Assembly: GCF_017948485.1 (NCBI RefSeq)
Contig: NZ_JAFFSX010000009.1
Coordinates: 124,001-188,000 of the forward strand
Direction of reading: 5' to 3'
Source: Streptomyces sp. GESEQ-35
GTDB lineage: Bacteria; Actinomycetota; Actinomycetes; Streptomycetales; Streptomycetaceae
Length of the DNA: 64,000 bases
Shown here: positions 7,978 through 21,364 of the stretch, in pieces
Layout: each line of letters starts with the position of its first letter
Numbering within the stretch: position 1 is the first letter of the stretch
Position numbers and translations under genes: made by a program
Notes under the pieces: model-generated
The model's database searches: none
What the model saw: only the letters and a program-made list of their open reading frames with translations
What the model was told of the DNA's origin: nothing

Positions 7978-8867
7978 GACGTGACCTGCGCGTCGATCTC
8001 CTGGCGGGTCGGCATCGACGCCGACGCCCCCGCCCGCTGCACGGACAGTGCGGCCGCCGCGGCCGCCCACGCCAGCGCCTCCCGCACGGGGCGGGTCTCG
8101 GCGAGCGCCACCGCGAGGGCGCCGACGAAGGTGTCGCCCGCGCCGGTCGAGTCCACGGCGGTGACCTGCGGGGCCGGTACGGTGACCGGCTCCTGGCCGC
8201 GGGCCGCGTACAGGCTGCCGGCCGCGCCCAGAGTGATGACCACTTCCGGCACCTGGTCGAGCAGCACGTACGCGGCGGCGCGGGGGTCGGGGACACCGGT
8301 CAGGGTGGCCGCCTCGTGCTCGTTCGGAACCAACAGGTCGGTGGCGGCGAGGAGTTCGGGGGGCAGCGGCTGGGCCGGGGCGGGCGTGAGGATCGTACGG
8401 ACGCCATGGGCCCGTGCCGCCCGGGCGCCGGCGAGGACCGCGGCGAGCGGGATCTCCAGTTGGAGGAGGAGTGCGTCGGCGGTGGCGATCAGGCCCTCGT
8501 CGCCGGGGGCGAGGTGGTCGACGGTGCCGTTGGCGCCGGGGATCACGACGATCGCGTTGCTGCCCTCGTCGTCGACCACGATGTGGGCGGTGCCGGACGG
8601 GCCCTCCGTGGTGCGCAGGTGGTCGGTGTCCACGCCGGAGTGCTCAAGGGTGGAGCGCAGGCGGCTGCCGAAGCCGTCGTTGCCGACCGCGCCGATCATC
8701 GAGACGGTGGCGCCCGCGCGGGCCGCGGCGATCGCCTGGTTGGCGCCCTTGCCTCCCGGGATCGTACGGAACTCCCGTCCCGTCACTGTCTCTCCGCGGG
8801 CCGGGGCCTTCTCGACGTAGGCGACGAGGTCCATGTTCGTGCTGCCGAGTACGGCGATATGGGTCAT
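7974..8867 (-). CDS. PfkB-family carbohydrate kinase, ribokinase type
   Basis: 297-residue PfkB kinase. Signature 1 (GGKGANQAIAAARAGA) starts at residue 38; signature 2 is DSTGAGDTFVGA at 239-250 with the catalytic base D245. STNMDLVAYV at the N-terminus is ribokinase-like (sugar-binding N and D). It probably phosphorylates ribose or a ribosyl compound at O5. Its position directly after four ADP-ribosylglycohydrolase genes, with 4-bp overlaps on both sides, suggests it takes the sugar they release; that is inference. Pseudouridine or adenosine kinases are related alternatives, though the sequence looks closest to ribokinase. Confidence 0.85.
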   Translation of the reverse strand: MTHIAVLGSTNMDLVAYVEKAPARGETVTGREFRTIPGGKGANQAIAAARAGATVSMIGAVGNDGFGSRLRSTLEHSGVDTDHLRTTEGPSGTAHIVVDDEGSNAIVVIPGANGTVDHLAPGDEGLIATADALLLQLEIPLAAVLAGARAARAHGVRTILTPAPAQPLPPELLAATDLLVPNEHEAATLTGVPDPRAAAYVLLDQVPEVVITLGAAGSLYAARGQEPVTVPAPQVTAVDSTGAGDTFVGALAVALAETRPVREALAWAAAAAALSVQRAGASASMPTRQEIDAQVTS

Positions 8868-10300
8868 GGGCGAGACGCTTCCAGGTGGGTGAGGTGGGCG
8901 AGGGCGTCGAAGGCGGTGCCGTCGAAGTCGCCGACGGAGGTGGCGAGGCGGTTCTTGAGGGGGGCCGTCCAGCGGTCGGGGAGTTCGGCGGGGGAGCCGG
9001 CGAGGAGGGCGGCGATGCTGCCGGTTGTCGCGCCGTTGGAGTCGGTGTCCCAGCCGCCGGAGACGGCACGGCAGATGGAGGTGGTGAAGTCGCCGTTCGC
9101 GTGGGTGAGGGCGGCGGTGATGAGGGCGGTGTTGGGGATGGCGTGGACCCAGTGGTGGTCGGCGTAGGTGGTGTGGAGTTCGTCCACGACGGCTTCGAAG
9201 TGCGGGTGCTTTTGCGCGAGTTGGATGCCGTGGTGGACGGCTGCTGCCAGGCGGGACTGCGGGGGGACGACTGTCAGGCCCGTTCGCAGGCAGGTGTGGA
9301 TGTCGTGGGTGCCGGTGGCGGCGGTGGCGATGACGGCCGCGGTGAACATCGCCGCGTAGACGCCGTTCGCCGTGTGGGTGAGGGTGGCGTCTCGGTGGGC
9401 CTGGGCCGCGGCTGCCGCCGGGTTGCCGGGGTTGGTCCAGCCGTGGATGTCCGCGCGGATCAGGGCGCCGATCCATTCGCGGAAGGGGTTGCGGTGGCGG
9501 GCCGTGTGCGGGGGGCTGATGCCGGTGAGGAGGTTGCGGTAGGCGACGCGTTCGGCGGTGAAGGTGCGGCCTGCGGGGAGTTCGTCCAGCCAGAGGGTGG
9601 CTACGTCTTCGGTGGTGAAGGTTCTGCCGTGGCGTTGGAGCAGGAGGAGGTTGAGGAGGGGGTAGTTGAGGTCGTCGTCCTCGGGCATCCCGTCGATGTT
9701 CTCGGCGAGGGAGGTTGGTGCGGAGCGGCGGTTCCAGGGGTACTTCGCTGCGAGGTCTGAGGGGAGCCCTTCGGCTGTGAAGTACGTGTTGAGGGGCCAG
9801 TTGCCGGTGGCCTTGGCGAGGTGGCGGATGGCGTGGAGAGGGAGCTTCTCTACTGGTTTGCCCAGGAGGCAGCCTGCTGCTCTGCCCAGCCAGGCGGCTT
9901 CCAAGTGGGCCTGCGTTGTGGCTGGGCGGGGGTCGGTCGCGCAGCCCGGCGTTGGCGGGGTGCCGCCTGCGCCCACCCGTGCCGCCCCAGCGGCACGACT
10001 GCCCGCAGGCTGCGGGGATGACCATGCAGCACAGCTGGCCTTGATCTTCTCCAGGTCCGTTGGCTCCTGGTGCTCCAACTCGCTGGGCGAGTCCGCCAGT
10101 TCGTCCAGCAAGTTCTCCGCCAACTGCCTCAGGTACGGGGATGCCGGATCCGCAGATGCGCCCGCGCGGAGCGGAGCCTGCTGTCCGCCCGCTGCTCTCC
10201 ACCGTGCCGCAATCGCCGAAGCCTCGCGGCCGTCCAGGGCCGCCTGTCGCAGCTCGTGGCCGAGGAGGTCCTCCGGCTGGACCCAGGTCAGTCGGAGCAT
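8864..10300 (-). CDS. ADP-ribosylglycohydrolase family protein with N-terminal extension and in-frame repeat
   Basis: 478 residues, the longest of four neighbouring DraG-fold paralogues. The catalytic domain begins near 130 (AAWLGRAAGCLLGKPVE); metal-site acids are in MPEDDDLNYPLL and in the C-terminal VSGGWDTDSNGATTGSIAALLAG, matching the family's acidic metal motifs. The first 90 residues are helical and of unknown role. Residues 91-127 are encoded by a palindromic repeat (see 9921-10030) inserted in frame. The family removes ADP-ribose from proteins or DNA, or hydrolyses related N- and O-ribosides. It overlaps the upstream paralogue by 13 bp and the kinase gene by 4 bp. Confidence 0.85.
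   Translation of the reverse strand: MLRLTWVQPEDLLGHELRQAALDGREASAIAARWRAAGGQQAPLRAGASADPASPYLRQLAENLLDELADSPSELEHQEPTDLEKIKASCAAWSSPQPAGSRAAGAARVGAGGTPPTPGCATDPRPATTQAHLEAAWLGRAAGCLLGKPVEKLPLHAIRHLAKATGNWPLNTYFTAEGLPSDLAAKYPWNRRSAPTSLAENIDGMPEDDDLNYPLLNLLLLQRHGRTFTTEDVATLWLDELPAGRTFTAERVAYRNLLTGISPPHTARHRNPFREWIGALIRADIHGWTNPGNPAAAAAQAHRDATLTHTANGVYAAMFTAAVIATAATGTHDIHTCLRTGLTVVPPQSRLAAAVHHGIQLAQKHPHFEAVVDELHTTYADHHWVHAIPNTALITAALTHANGDFTTSICRAVSGGWDTDSNGATTGSIAALLAGSPAELPDRWTAPLKNRLATSVGDFDGTAFDALAHLTHLEASRP
9921..10030. repeat. Palindromic repeat element inside a coding sequence
   Basis: About 110 bp containing nested inverted repeats, including GTGCCGC-CCCCA-GCGGCAC (9979-9996) and CCCGCAG-CTGCGGG near 10002-10017. 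The composition and phrasing resemble interspersed Streptomyces repeats that I recall as normally intergenic. Here the element stays open and adds about 37 Ala/Gly/Pro/Arg-rich residues ahead of the DraG-type domain. Its limits are approximate. Confidence 0.6.
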
Positions 10301-11475
10301 TCCGGGACCCCCAGCTCGGTGAGTGCCTGCTCATGGGCCCGGCGTCGTCGTACGTCCCGTTCGAAGATCTCCCGGGTCACCTGGGTCAGTGTCGTCGCCG
10401 GTTCCCAGAGGTCGAGGCGGCCGGCCTCCGAGACCGTCTTCGACCAGTCCTCCGGGACGGGGGAACCCAGGGCGCCGGCCAGGGCCCCCGCCATCGTGGC
10501 GATGGAGTCGCAGTCGCGGCCGTAGTTCACCGAGCCGAGGACCGCGTGGCGGAAATCGCCGTCGGCCACCACCAACATGCCCAGCGCGATGGGGAGTTCC
10601 TCGATCGCGTGCAGGCGGGACGGGCGGCGGGCCGCCAGGGAAGGGGAGCGGTAGTCCGGGCCGACCGTGTCGTACGGAGCGACCGCCTCTCTGAACGGAG
10701 CCAGCGCCGACTCGAAGTCCGAGTAACCGGACGCCACTTCGCAGACCCGCTCGATCGCTTCCCGGGTGCCGTCCTTCGCCAGGGAGAGGCAGGTCGTCAC
10801 GACCGAGTCCGGCGTCGCGCCCGGCGTGCAGGCCGCGGCGACCGCTGCCGCGAAGACGCCCGCCGCCTCGCGGCCGTACGACGACTGGTGGGCACCCGCG
10901 ATGTCCAGGGCCTCGGTGTACGCGCCCGTCGGGTGGGCCGCGTTGACCAGGCCGACCGGGGCCATGTACATCGCCGCACCGCAGTTGACGATGTTGCCGA
11001 CGCCTGCCTCCCGGGGGTCGACATGGCCGTAGTGGAGCCTGGCCACAAGCCATTTCTCCGCTAGGAAGACCCGCTGAAGCAAGAGCGCCTCCGTCTCCAG
11101 CTCCGGGATCCAGCGCGGGTTCGTCATCAGGTCCGGCACCAGGTGCTCGGCGATCGCGTACGCGTCCAGGTGGTCGCGGACCTGTGCGTACACCCGTACC
11201 AGCGCGTGCGTCAGCAAGGTGTCGTCGGTGATGTGGCCGTCGCCCTTGTGGTACGGGGCGATGGGGCGGGCCGTGCGCCAGGCGTCGCCGTTCCAGGGGC
11301 CGACGATGCCGTGGACGCGGCCGCCGTGGCGTTCGAGGATCTGCTCGGGGGAGTAGCCCTCGACGGGGCCGCCGAGGGCGTCGCCGACTGCTGCTCCGAC
11401 GAGGGCGCCGGTGATGCGTTCGCTCAGAGTGATCGCTGCGCTTTCTTCTCCTTTGGGCGTCATGCCCCGAATCAT
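10288..11475 (-). CDS. ADP-ribosylglycohydrolase family protein
   Basis: 395-residue DraG-fold hydrolase with complete metal-site motifs: GALVGAAVGDALGGPVEG near 23-40, TDDT at 83-86 and NYGRDCDSIATMAGALAGA near the C-terminus. The family uses two Mg ions to cleave the N- or O-glycosidic bond of ADP-ribosyl groups; the target is unknown. I chose the ATG at 11475 (MIRGMTPKGEE) because it overlaps the stop of the upstream gene by 4 bp; the ATG at 11463 is possible. It is the second largest in the quartet and probably active. Confidence 0.87.
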   Translation of the reverse strand: MIRGMTPKGEESAAITLSERITGALVGAAVGDALGGPVEGYSPEQILERHGGRVHGIVGPWNGDAWRTARPIAPYHKGDGHITDDTLLTHALVRVYAQVRDHLDAYAIAEHLVPDLMTNPRWIPELETEALLLQRVFLAEKWLVARLHYGHVDPREAGVGNIVNCGAAMYMAPVGLVNAAHPTGAYTEALDIAGAHQSSYGREAAGVFAAAVAAACTPGATPDSVVTTCLSLAKDGTREAIERVCEVASGYSDFESALAPFREAVAPYDTVGPDYRSPSLAARRPSRLHAIEELPIALGMLVVADGDFRHAVLGSVNYGRDCDSIATMAGALAGALGSPVPEDWSKTVSEAGRLDLWEPATTLTQVTREIFERDVRRRRAHEQALTELGVPECSD

Positions 11476-12587
11476 CCTCCCGGTGCGGCCGGTTGTGCGG
11501 CTTCCAGGAGTTCGGCGAGTTCCACCAGGTCGGTGCCGGTCAGACGGGGGAGGGCGCAGCCGGAGAGGGTGCGGCAGGTGTCCCGCCAGCTTGCCGGGAT
11601 CGACTCGCCGCCGCCGAGCGCGCCGGTCAGGGCGCCGGCGAGCGCCGGGGCCGAGTCCGCGACCCGGGACAGACAGGCCGCCGCGGGTACCGCCTCGGCG
11701 ATCCTGCCGTGCGCCGCGGTCGCCAGGGCCAGGGCGACCGGGACCGTTTCGGCGGCGGCGATGCCGTAGCTGTAGACATGGTCGACGATCTGGTGCTCCA
11801 GGAGCGGGATCAGGGCGAAGGCGCTCTCGGCGTCGGCCGCCAGCTTCAGCGCGTGGCGGGCGTTGCGGCCGGCCTCGGTGGACTCGGGGAGCTCGGCGAG
11901 GGCGGCCCGGGCGCATGTCTCGACCTCCGCTCCGACCAGCGCCAGCGACACTGCCGCCGCCATCGCCCGCGCGCCGTGCACCCCGTCGCCGTCCTGGGTG
12001 TAACGGGCGTCGAACTCGGCGAGCGAGGCGGCGAGTTCGGGGTCGCCGGGGTGGGCGACGGCGAGCACACAGGCCCTTACGCAGGCCGCGTCGTCGAAGT
12101 AGTGCGGGTTGTCGTGGCCGGTGGCGGGCGGGCGCAGTCCGGTGGCCAGGTTGCCGAGACCTGCCCGGACCGAGATACGGGCGCGCAGGGGGAGGACCGC
12201 CGACTCGATCTCGGGGGCGCGTTCGGCCGCCGCCGCGACTTCGCTGGCGACCGCGTTCCAGGTCAGGTCGATGGCGGCCCGCGTACGGCGCTCCCGGCTC
12301 AGGTCGCCCAGCGCACTGTCGTCCCCGGCCCGCAGCACGGCCTCCGCCGCGAACGCCGCCCACTCCGCGTCGTCGGACGGGCCGAGGCGGAGCGGCTCCG
12401 GGGGCTGGTTCAGCGCGATCGGCACGGGCAGCGTGGTCGTCGCGTTCTGCTCCGCGAACGTGTCCAGTTCGCGCGTCAGCCGCCGGGTCCACTCCGGCAT
12501 CCGGGCCGCCCGATGCCGGGCGGCGGGCCACCCGGCGGCATCCCCCGCGGCCAGCCCCAGCAGCAGCCCCTCCACCCGCCCGGTCAC
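11472..12587 (-). CDS. Divergent ADP-ribosylglycohydrolase-like protein, metal site degraded
   Basis: 371 residues starting MTGRVEGLLLGLAAGDAAGW, clearly the DraG fold start. The usual TDDT is replaced by SDDAEW, and the C-terminal metal motif (G-R-D-x-D-S/T in two paralogues) reads LSRVADSAPALAGALTGALGG, so the first aspartate of the pair is valine. Other family landmarks (GDGVHGARAMAAAVSLALVG) remain. It may be a non-catalytic partner or have a changed metal site; this is inference from missing residues. GTG start; 4-bp overlaps with both neighbours. Confidence 0.8.
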   Translation of the reverse strand: MTGRVEGLLLGLAAGDAAGWPAARHRAARMPEWTRRLTRELDTFAEQNATTTLPVPIALNQPPEPLRLGPSDDAEWAAFAAEAVLRAGDDSALGDLSRERRTRAAIDLTWNAVASEVAAAAERAPEIESAVLPLRARISVRAGLGNLATGLRPPATGHDNPHYFDDAACVRACVLAVAHPGDPELAASLAEFDARYTQDGDGVHGARAMAAAVSLALVGAEVETCARAALAELPESTEAGRNARHALKLAADAESAFALIPLLEHQIVDHVYSYGIAAAETVPVALALATAAHGRIAEAVPAAACLSRVADSAPALAGALTGALGGGESIPASWRDTCRTLSGCALPRLTGTDLVELAELLEAAQPAAPGG

Positions 12588-13693
12588 GGCCGCACCTCGT
12601 CCTCGTCGGCGGCGAGGACATAGAGGGCCACCGGATCGGACTCTGCCCGCCCCTCATCTCGTACGAGATCGTCCTGCCGTACGGCGGTCTCCGTGTCCTC
12701 TTCTCCCGTCAGCAGGTCCGCCACGTCCAGCACGTGGTGGCCGGCCATGGACGGGAGGCAGCTGCCGCGGGCCGGGCCGATGGCCGCCGCCCAGTCGGCC
12801 GGGATGGCGGATGCGCCCTGGGTCGCACCGGCCAGCGCGCCCGCGACCGCTGCCGTGGTGTCGGCGTCGCGGCCCATGTTCACGGCGGTCAGCACGGCCT
12901 GGACGAAGTCACCGTCGGCGGCGGCGTAGGCGCCGAAGGCGAGGGCGACGGCCTCGGGGGCTAGGTCGGTCCAGGGGTAGCCGCCGATGACCACCGAGGA
13001 GCGGACCGCGCGTTCGCCGCGGTGGGCGACGGCGACGGCGCGGCGCAGGGAGCGGGCCGTCCAGGAGTCGTCCGGGACGACGGCGAGGGCGGATGCCACC
13101 ACCGCGATCGTCGGGGCGCCCGCCATCGCCGCCGCGACCCCGGCCGCCACCGCCTGACCGCCGTAGATGCCCTCGCCGTCATGGCTCACCGAGCCGTCGA
13201 TCGCCACCAGGCGGGCCGCTTCGGCGGGGCGTCCGGCCGCGAAGACACCGAAGGGAGCCGCGCGCATCGCGAGACCGTCGCTCCAGGCGTGGCGGTGCTG
13301 GGCGGAGATGGGGGCGGCGAGGCCGCGGCGGAGGTTCTCCAGCGTGCCGCGTTCGCTGAAGCCGGCGCCGCGGAAGGGGCCCTCGTCGCGGTCGGCGATC
13401 CACTTGTGCCAGGCCGTTTCCACATGGGCGGGGGTGAGGGCGCTGCCGTGGCGGGCGAGCAGCAGGCCGGAGAAGATCGCGTACTCGGTGTCGTCCGTGC
13501 CTGCCGGCTCCTCGGCGACGTAGCCGGTGATGCGGCCCCAGCGGGCGCGGATCTGGGAGGGCTTCATGTTCTCGGCGGGGGCTCCGAGGGCGTCTCCGAC
13601 GGCGAGGCCGAGCAGCGCGCCGCGCGCCCGGTCGCGGAGTTCGGCGGCGCGCCCAGGTGTCGGGACCGAGGGAACGCAGGCGATCGATGCCAT
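12584..13693 (-). CDS. ADP-ribosylglycohydrolase family protein, first gene of the operon
   Basis: 369-residue DraG-type hydrolase with intact motifs: ARGALLGLAVGDALGAPAE (23-41), TDDT at 66-69, HDGEGIYGGQAVAAGVAAAMAG and NMGRDADTTAAVAGALAGA. It begins the seven-gene minus-strand unit; the ATG at 13693 follows GGAGAGG with good spacing. It is probably active on an ADP-ribosyl or related ribosyl substrate. No partner ADP-ribosyltransferase is visible in the window, so a cellular modification-reversal role is less obvious than a catabolic or salvage role given the adjacent sugar kinase (inference). Confidence 0.87.
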   Translation of the reverse strand: MASIACVPSVPTPGRAAELRDRARGALLGLAVGDALGAPAENMKPSQIRARWGRITGYVAEEPAGTDDTEYAIFSGLLLARHGSALTPAHVETAWHKWIADRDEGPFRGAGFSERGTLENLRRGLAAPISAQHRHAWSDGLAMRAAPFGVFAAGRPAEAARLVAIDGSVSHDGEGIYGGQAVAAGVAAAMAGAPTIAVVASALAVVPDDSWTARSLRRAVAVAHRGERAVRSSVVIGGYPWTDLAPEAVALAFGAYAAADGDFVQAVLTAVNMGRDADTTAAVAGALAGATQGASAIPADWAAAIGPARGSCLPSMAGHHVLDVADLLTGEEDTETAVRQDDLVRDEGRAESDPVALYVLAADEDEVRP

Positions 13694-13846
13694 AGGGGGC
13701 CTCTCCTCCGGGGGCTCCTCCCAGGGCGCGGAACCCTTTGCGGATGTGTCCCACCGGAGAGGTTCGGCAGAGCCGGAGGCGGCTCAGCGTCACCCGGTCG
13801 ACATATGTGCACACCCTCTATCGAATGAGCGCTCGACGGTAAAGCC

Positions 13847-13865
13847 GCAGGTTAGCCGAGCCTTT
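13847..13865. promoter_or_regulatory. Possible iron-box (DmdR/IdeR-like) upstream of the metal transporter
   Basis: GCAGGTTAGCCGAGCCTTT shares AGGTTAG and CCT arms with the 19-bp actinobacterial iron box (TTAGGTTAGGCTAACCTAA); about 13 of 19 positions agree. It lies about 95 bp upstream of the VIT1/CCC1 gene. The rest of 13694-13960 holds an AT-rich stretch (13890-13945) that is probably the promoter. Confidence 0.3.
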
Positions 13866-13960
13866 CCTTGCTGGCGAGAGAGGAATGAGGGGCGTATGTT
13901 TGATGTTGTCGAAGAATAGATCCTATCTAGATTTAGCCTCATAGTCTTAGGGGACCCGGC

Positions 13961-14692
13961 ATGGCCATCATCGAAACCGAAGCGGCGCTCCACGAGGCGC
14001 ACCGCGACAACCACACCCACCGGGATGTGAACGGCGGCTGGCTGCGCCCCGCCGTCTTCGGGGCGATGGACGGTCTGGTCTCCAACCTCGCCCTGATGAC
14101 GGGTGTCGCGGGCGGTGCGGCCGGTCAGCGGACCGTCGTCATCGCCGGGCTCGCGGGCCTTGCCGCCGGCGCCTTCTCCATGGCCGCCGGTGAGTACACG
14201 TCCGTCGCCTCGCAGCGCGAGCTCGTCGAGGCCGAACTGGACGTGGAGCGGCGGGAGCTGCGCAAGCACCCCAAGGACGAGGAGGCCGAGCTCGCGGCGC
14301 TCTATGAGGCCCGCGGGGTCGAGCCCCGGCTGGCGCGGGAAGTGGCCGGGCAGCTCTCGCGCGACCCCGAGCTGGCCCTGGAGATACACGCCCGCGAGGA
14401 GCTCGGCATCGACCCCGGTGATCTGCCGTCGCCGCTGGTCGCCGCCGTCTCGTCGTTCGGCTCCTTCGCGCTGGGCGCCCTCCTTCCCGTGCTGCCGTAT
14501 CTGCTGGGTGCCACTGATCTCTTGCCGTCCGTGCTGCTCGCACTGGTCGGGCTGTTCGCCTGCGGTGCCGTGGTGGCCAGGGTGACGGCACGGACCTGGT
14601 GGTTCAGCGGGCTCCGGCAACTCGCGCTCGGTGGCGCGGCGGCCGCTGTGACGTACGCCCTGGGCAGCCTCCTCGGAACCGCCGTAAGATAG
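13961..14692 (+). CDS. VIT1/CCC1 family iron/manganese transporter
   Basis: 243-residue membrane protein of the vacuolar iron transporter type. It shows RPAVFGAMDGLVSNLALMTGVAGG at the N-terminus (first helix and metal path), AGAFSMAAGEYTSVASQRE, a central acidic cytoplasmic domain (about 85-155, rich in Glu) that in VIT1 binds metal, and three C-terminal helices. It likely exports or sequesters Fe(II) or Mn(II). The ATG at 13961 follows AGGGGACC. It is monocistronic, between the DraG operon (divergent) and gltB. Confidence 0.9.
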   Translation: MAIIETEAALHEAHRDNHTHRDVNGGWLRPAVFGAMDGLVSNLALMTGVAGGAAGQRTVVIAGLAGLAAGAFSMAAGEYTSVASQRELVEAELDVERRELRKHPKDEEAELAALYEARGVEPRLAREVAGQLSRDPELALEIHAREELGIDPGDLPSPLVAAVSSFGSFALGALLPVLPYLLGATDLLPSVLLALVGLFACGAVVARVTARTWWFSGLRQLALGGAAAAVTYALGSLLGTAVR

Positions 14693-14703
14693 GGGGACTC
14701 GCT

Positions 14704-14725
14704 CTTATGCGTTGGGCCGCATAAG
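14704..14725 (+). terminator. Weak hairpin after the VIT1/CCC1 gene
   Basis: Perfect 8-bp inverted repeat with a 6-nt loop, 11 bp after the stop codon. The stem is AT-containing and has no U-tract, so termination would be modest. Confidence 0.45.
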
Positions 14726-14969
14726 TAGCCGTTACTCGCTGGTTTCGATTGCTTAACCACGGGGCATGAGCCGTAAGCGCTGTGGGCAATGAGGCCTGCC
14801 GCGCACCCCCGGGGTCAGCGACGACGCCTCCCCCGCCCCTGGACTGACGGACATCGATCTGTCCGCTTCGGTCCCCATTGCTTCCGCCGCCGTGCGCGGT
14901 ACCCCCGCCGCGACCGCGGCGTCCGCATGTTGGGACGCGGTATCCGGTTCCCGAGAACCGCCCCATCAT

Positions 14970-14985
14970 GTAACCTGCACGAAAT
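14970..14985 (+). promoter_or_regulatory. GlnR-like binding site upstream of gltB
   Basis: GTAAC-CTGCAC-GAAAT matches the actinobacterial GlnR pattern gTnAc-n6-GaAAc in nine of ten defined positions, 75 bp upstream of the gltB start. Nitrogen control of glutamate synthase by GlnR would make sense; the site is a prediction. Confidence 0.5.
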
Positions 14986-15059
14986 TTTGCACTCACGCAG
15001 AGGGCCAGCGTCGTCCCTCGGCAACTGCATATGCCAAGTTGACGACGACGGGAGAGCCG

Positions 15060-19659
<4,600 letters not shown>

Positions 19660-19667
<8 letters not shown>

Positions 19668-21123
19668 TCCCAAGGGCTTTCTCAACCACGGCCGCGAGGT
19701 CGCCAAGTCCCGCCCGGTGGACGTACGTCTGAAGGACTGGAACGAGGTCTACGTCCCCGGCTCCCTGCTGCCGATCATCAGCAAGCAGGCCAGCCGGTGC
19801 ATGGACTGCGGTATCCCGTTCTGTCACAACGGCTGTCCGCTGGGGAACCTGATCCCCGAGTGGAACGACTACGCCTACCGCGAGGACTGGCAGGCCGCCT
19901 CCGAGCGTCTGCACGCCACCAACAACTTCCCGGAGTTCACGGGCCGGCTGTGCCCCGCCCCGTGCGAGTCGGCGTGTGTGCTCGGCATCAACCAGCCCGC
20001 GGTGACCATCAAGAACGTCGAGGTCTCGATCATCGACAAGGCCTGGGAGACGGGCGATGTCGCCCCGCAGGCCCCGGAGCGGCTGTCCGGCAAGACGGTC
20101 GCGGTCATCGGCTCGGGCCCCGCGGGCCTCGCCGCCGCCCAGCAGCTGACCCGGGCGGGCCACACGGTCGCCGTCTACGAGCGCGCGGACCGGATCGGTG
20201 GCCTCCTCCGTTACGGCATCCCCGAGTTCAAGATGGAGAAGCGGCACATCAACCGCCGTATCGAGCAGATGCGCGCGGAGGGCACCCGCTTCCGCACCGG
20301 CATCGAGATCGGCCGCGACCTGAAGGCGACGGACCTGCGCAAGCGGTACGACGCCGTGGTCATCGCCGCCGGTGCCACCATGGCTCGTGACCTCCCGGTC
20401 CCCGGCCGCGAGCTCAAGGGCGTCTACCAGGCCATGGAGTACCTGCCGCTGGCCAACAAGGTCCAGGAGGGCGACTTCGTCGCGCCCCCGATCTCGGCCG
20501 AGGGCAAGCACGTCGTCGTCATCGGCGGCGGCGACACCGGCGCCGACTGCGTCGGCACCGCCCACCGCCAGGGCGCGGCCTCGGTGACGCAGCTGGAGAT
20601 CATGCCGCGCCCGGGCGACGAGCGGAACACGGTCGTCCAGCCCTGGCCGACCTTCCCGATGCTCTACAAGGTGACGAGCGCCCACGAGGAGGGCGGCGAG
20701 CGCGTCTACTCGGTGTCCACGACCCACTTCGAGGGCGACGAGGACGGCAACGTCCAGTGGCTGCACCTCACCGAGGTCGAGTTCATCGACGGCAAGCTGA
20801 CCCAGAAGCCGGGCACCGAGCGCAAGATCCCCGCTCAGCTGGTCACCCTTGCCATGGGCTTCACGGGCACCGACCGTGAGAACGGCCTGGTCGACCAGTT
20901 CGGCCTGGACCTCGACGAGCGCGGCAACATCGCCCGCGACGCCGACTTCCAGACCAACGTGCCGGGCGTGTACGTCGCCGGTGACGCGGGTCGCGGTCAG
21001 TCGCTGATCGTGTGGGCGATCGCCGAGGGCCGCTCGGCCGCCAAGGGCGTCGACCGCTTCCTGACCGGTGCCAGCGACCTGCCGGCGCCGATCCGCCCGA
21101 CGGACCGTGCGCTGATGGCCTGA
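19660..21123 (+). CDS. gltD: Glutamate synthase (NADPH) small subunit
   Basis: 487-residue GOGAT beta subunit that passes electrons from NADPH through FAD and Fe-S clusters to GltB. N-terminal cysteines C47, C50, C55 and C59 (CMDCGIPFCHNGC) plus CPAPCESAC near 98 bind [4Fe-4S]. FAD fold VAVIGSGPAGLAAAQQ near 148; NADPH fold VVVIGGGDTGADCVG near 287. It overlaps the gltB end and is followed by a terminator at 21201-21244. Confidence 0.97.
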
Positions 21124-21200
21124 TCCGGCCCCAACAGACGTCCCGTACAAAGGCGTACGGGCTGGTTGTCTGGGGGGATACCCCCCAGACCCCCCTCAGA

Positions 21201-21244
21201 CGGCGCCTGCCCTTGTCCCCGACCGGACGATGGGGCAGGCGCCG
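21201..21244 (+). terminator. Terminator after gltBD
   Basis: 12-bp perfect stem CGGCGCCTGCCC/GGGCAGGCGCCG with a 20-nt loop, 77 bp after gltD, followed by CCGCTTTCT. A GGGGGG-CCCCCC element precedes it at 21174-21196. Confidence 0.7.
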
Positions 21245-21364
21245 CCGCTTTCTGCTCTCCGCGCTCGGCGGTTCGGTGCTCCGAACGCCTGTGGACGGAG
21301 GGAGAGGTGGGGCCGAAGTGCCGTAGCCTCGGCGTCAGTCCTGGTGAGCGGAGGGGGAGTCGGC

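Larger units (their letters stand above)
14693..15059. other. 367-bp intergenic region before gltB
   Basis: Contains an 8-bp hairpin at 14704-14725 (CTTATGCG-TTGGGC-CGCATAAG) that could weakly terminate the transporter gene, and a GlnR-like site at 14970-14985. The middle, 14760-14940, has no gene I can support; the frame open from 14892 only extends gltB upstream without family similarity. Confidence 0.6.
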
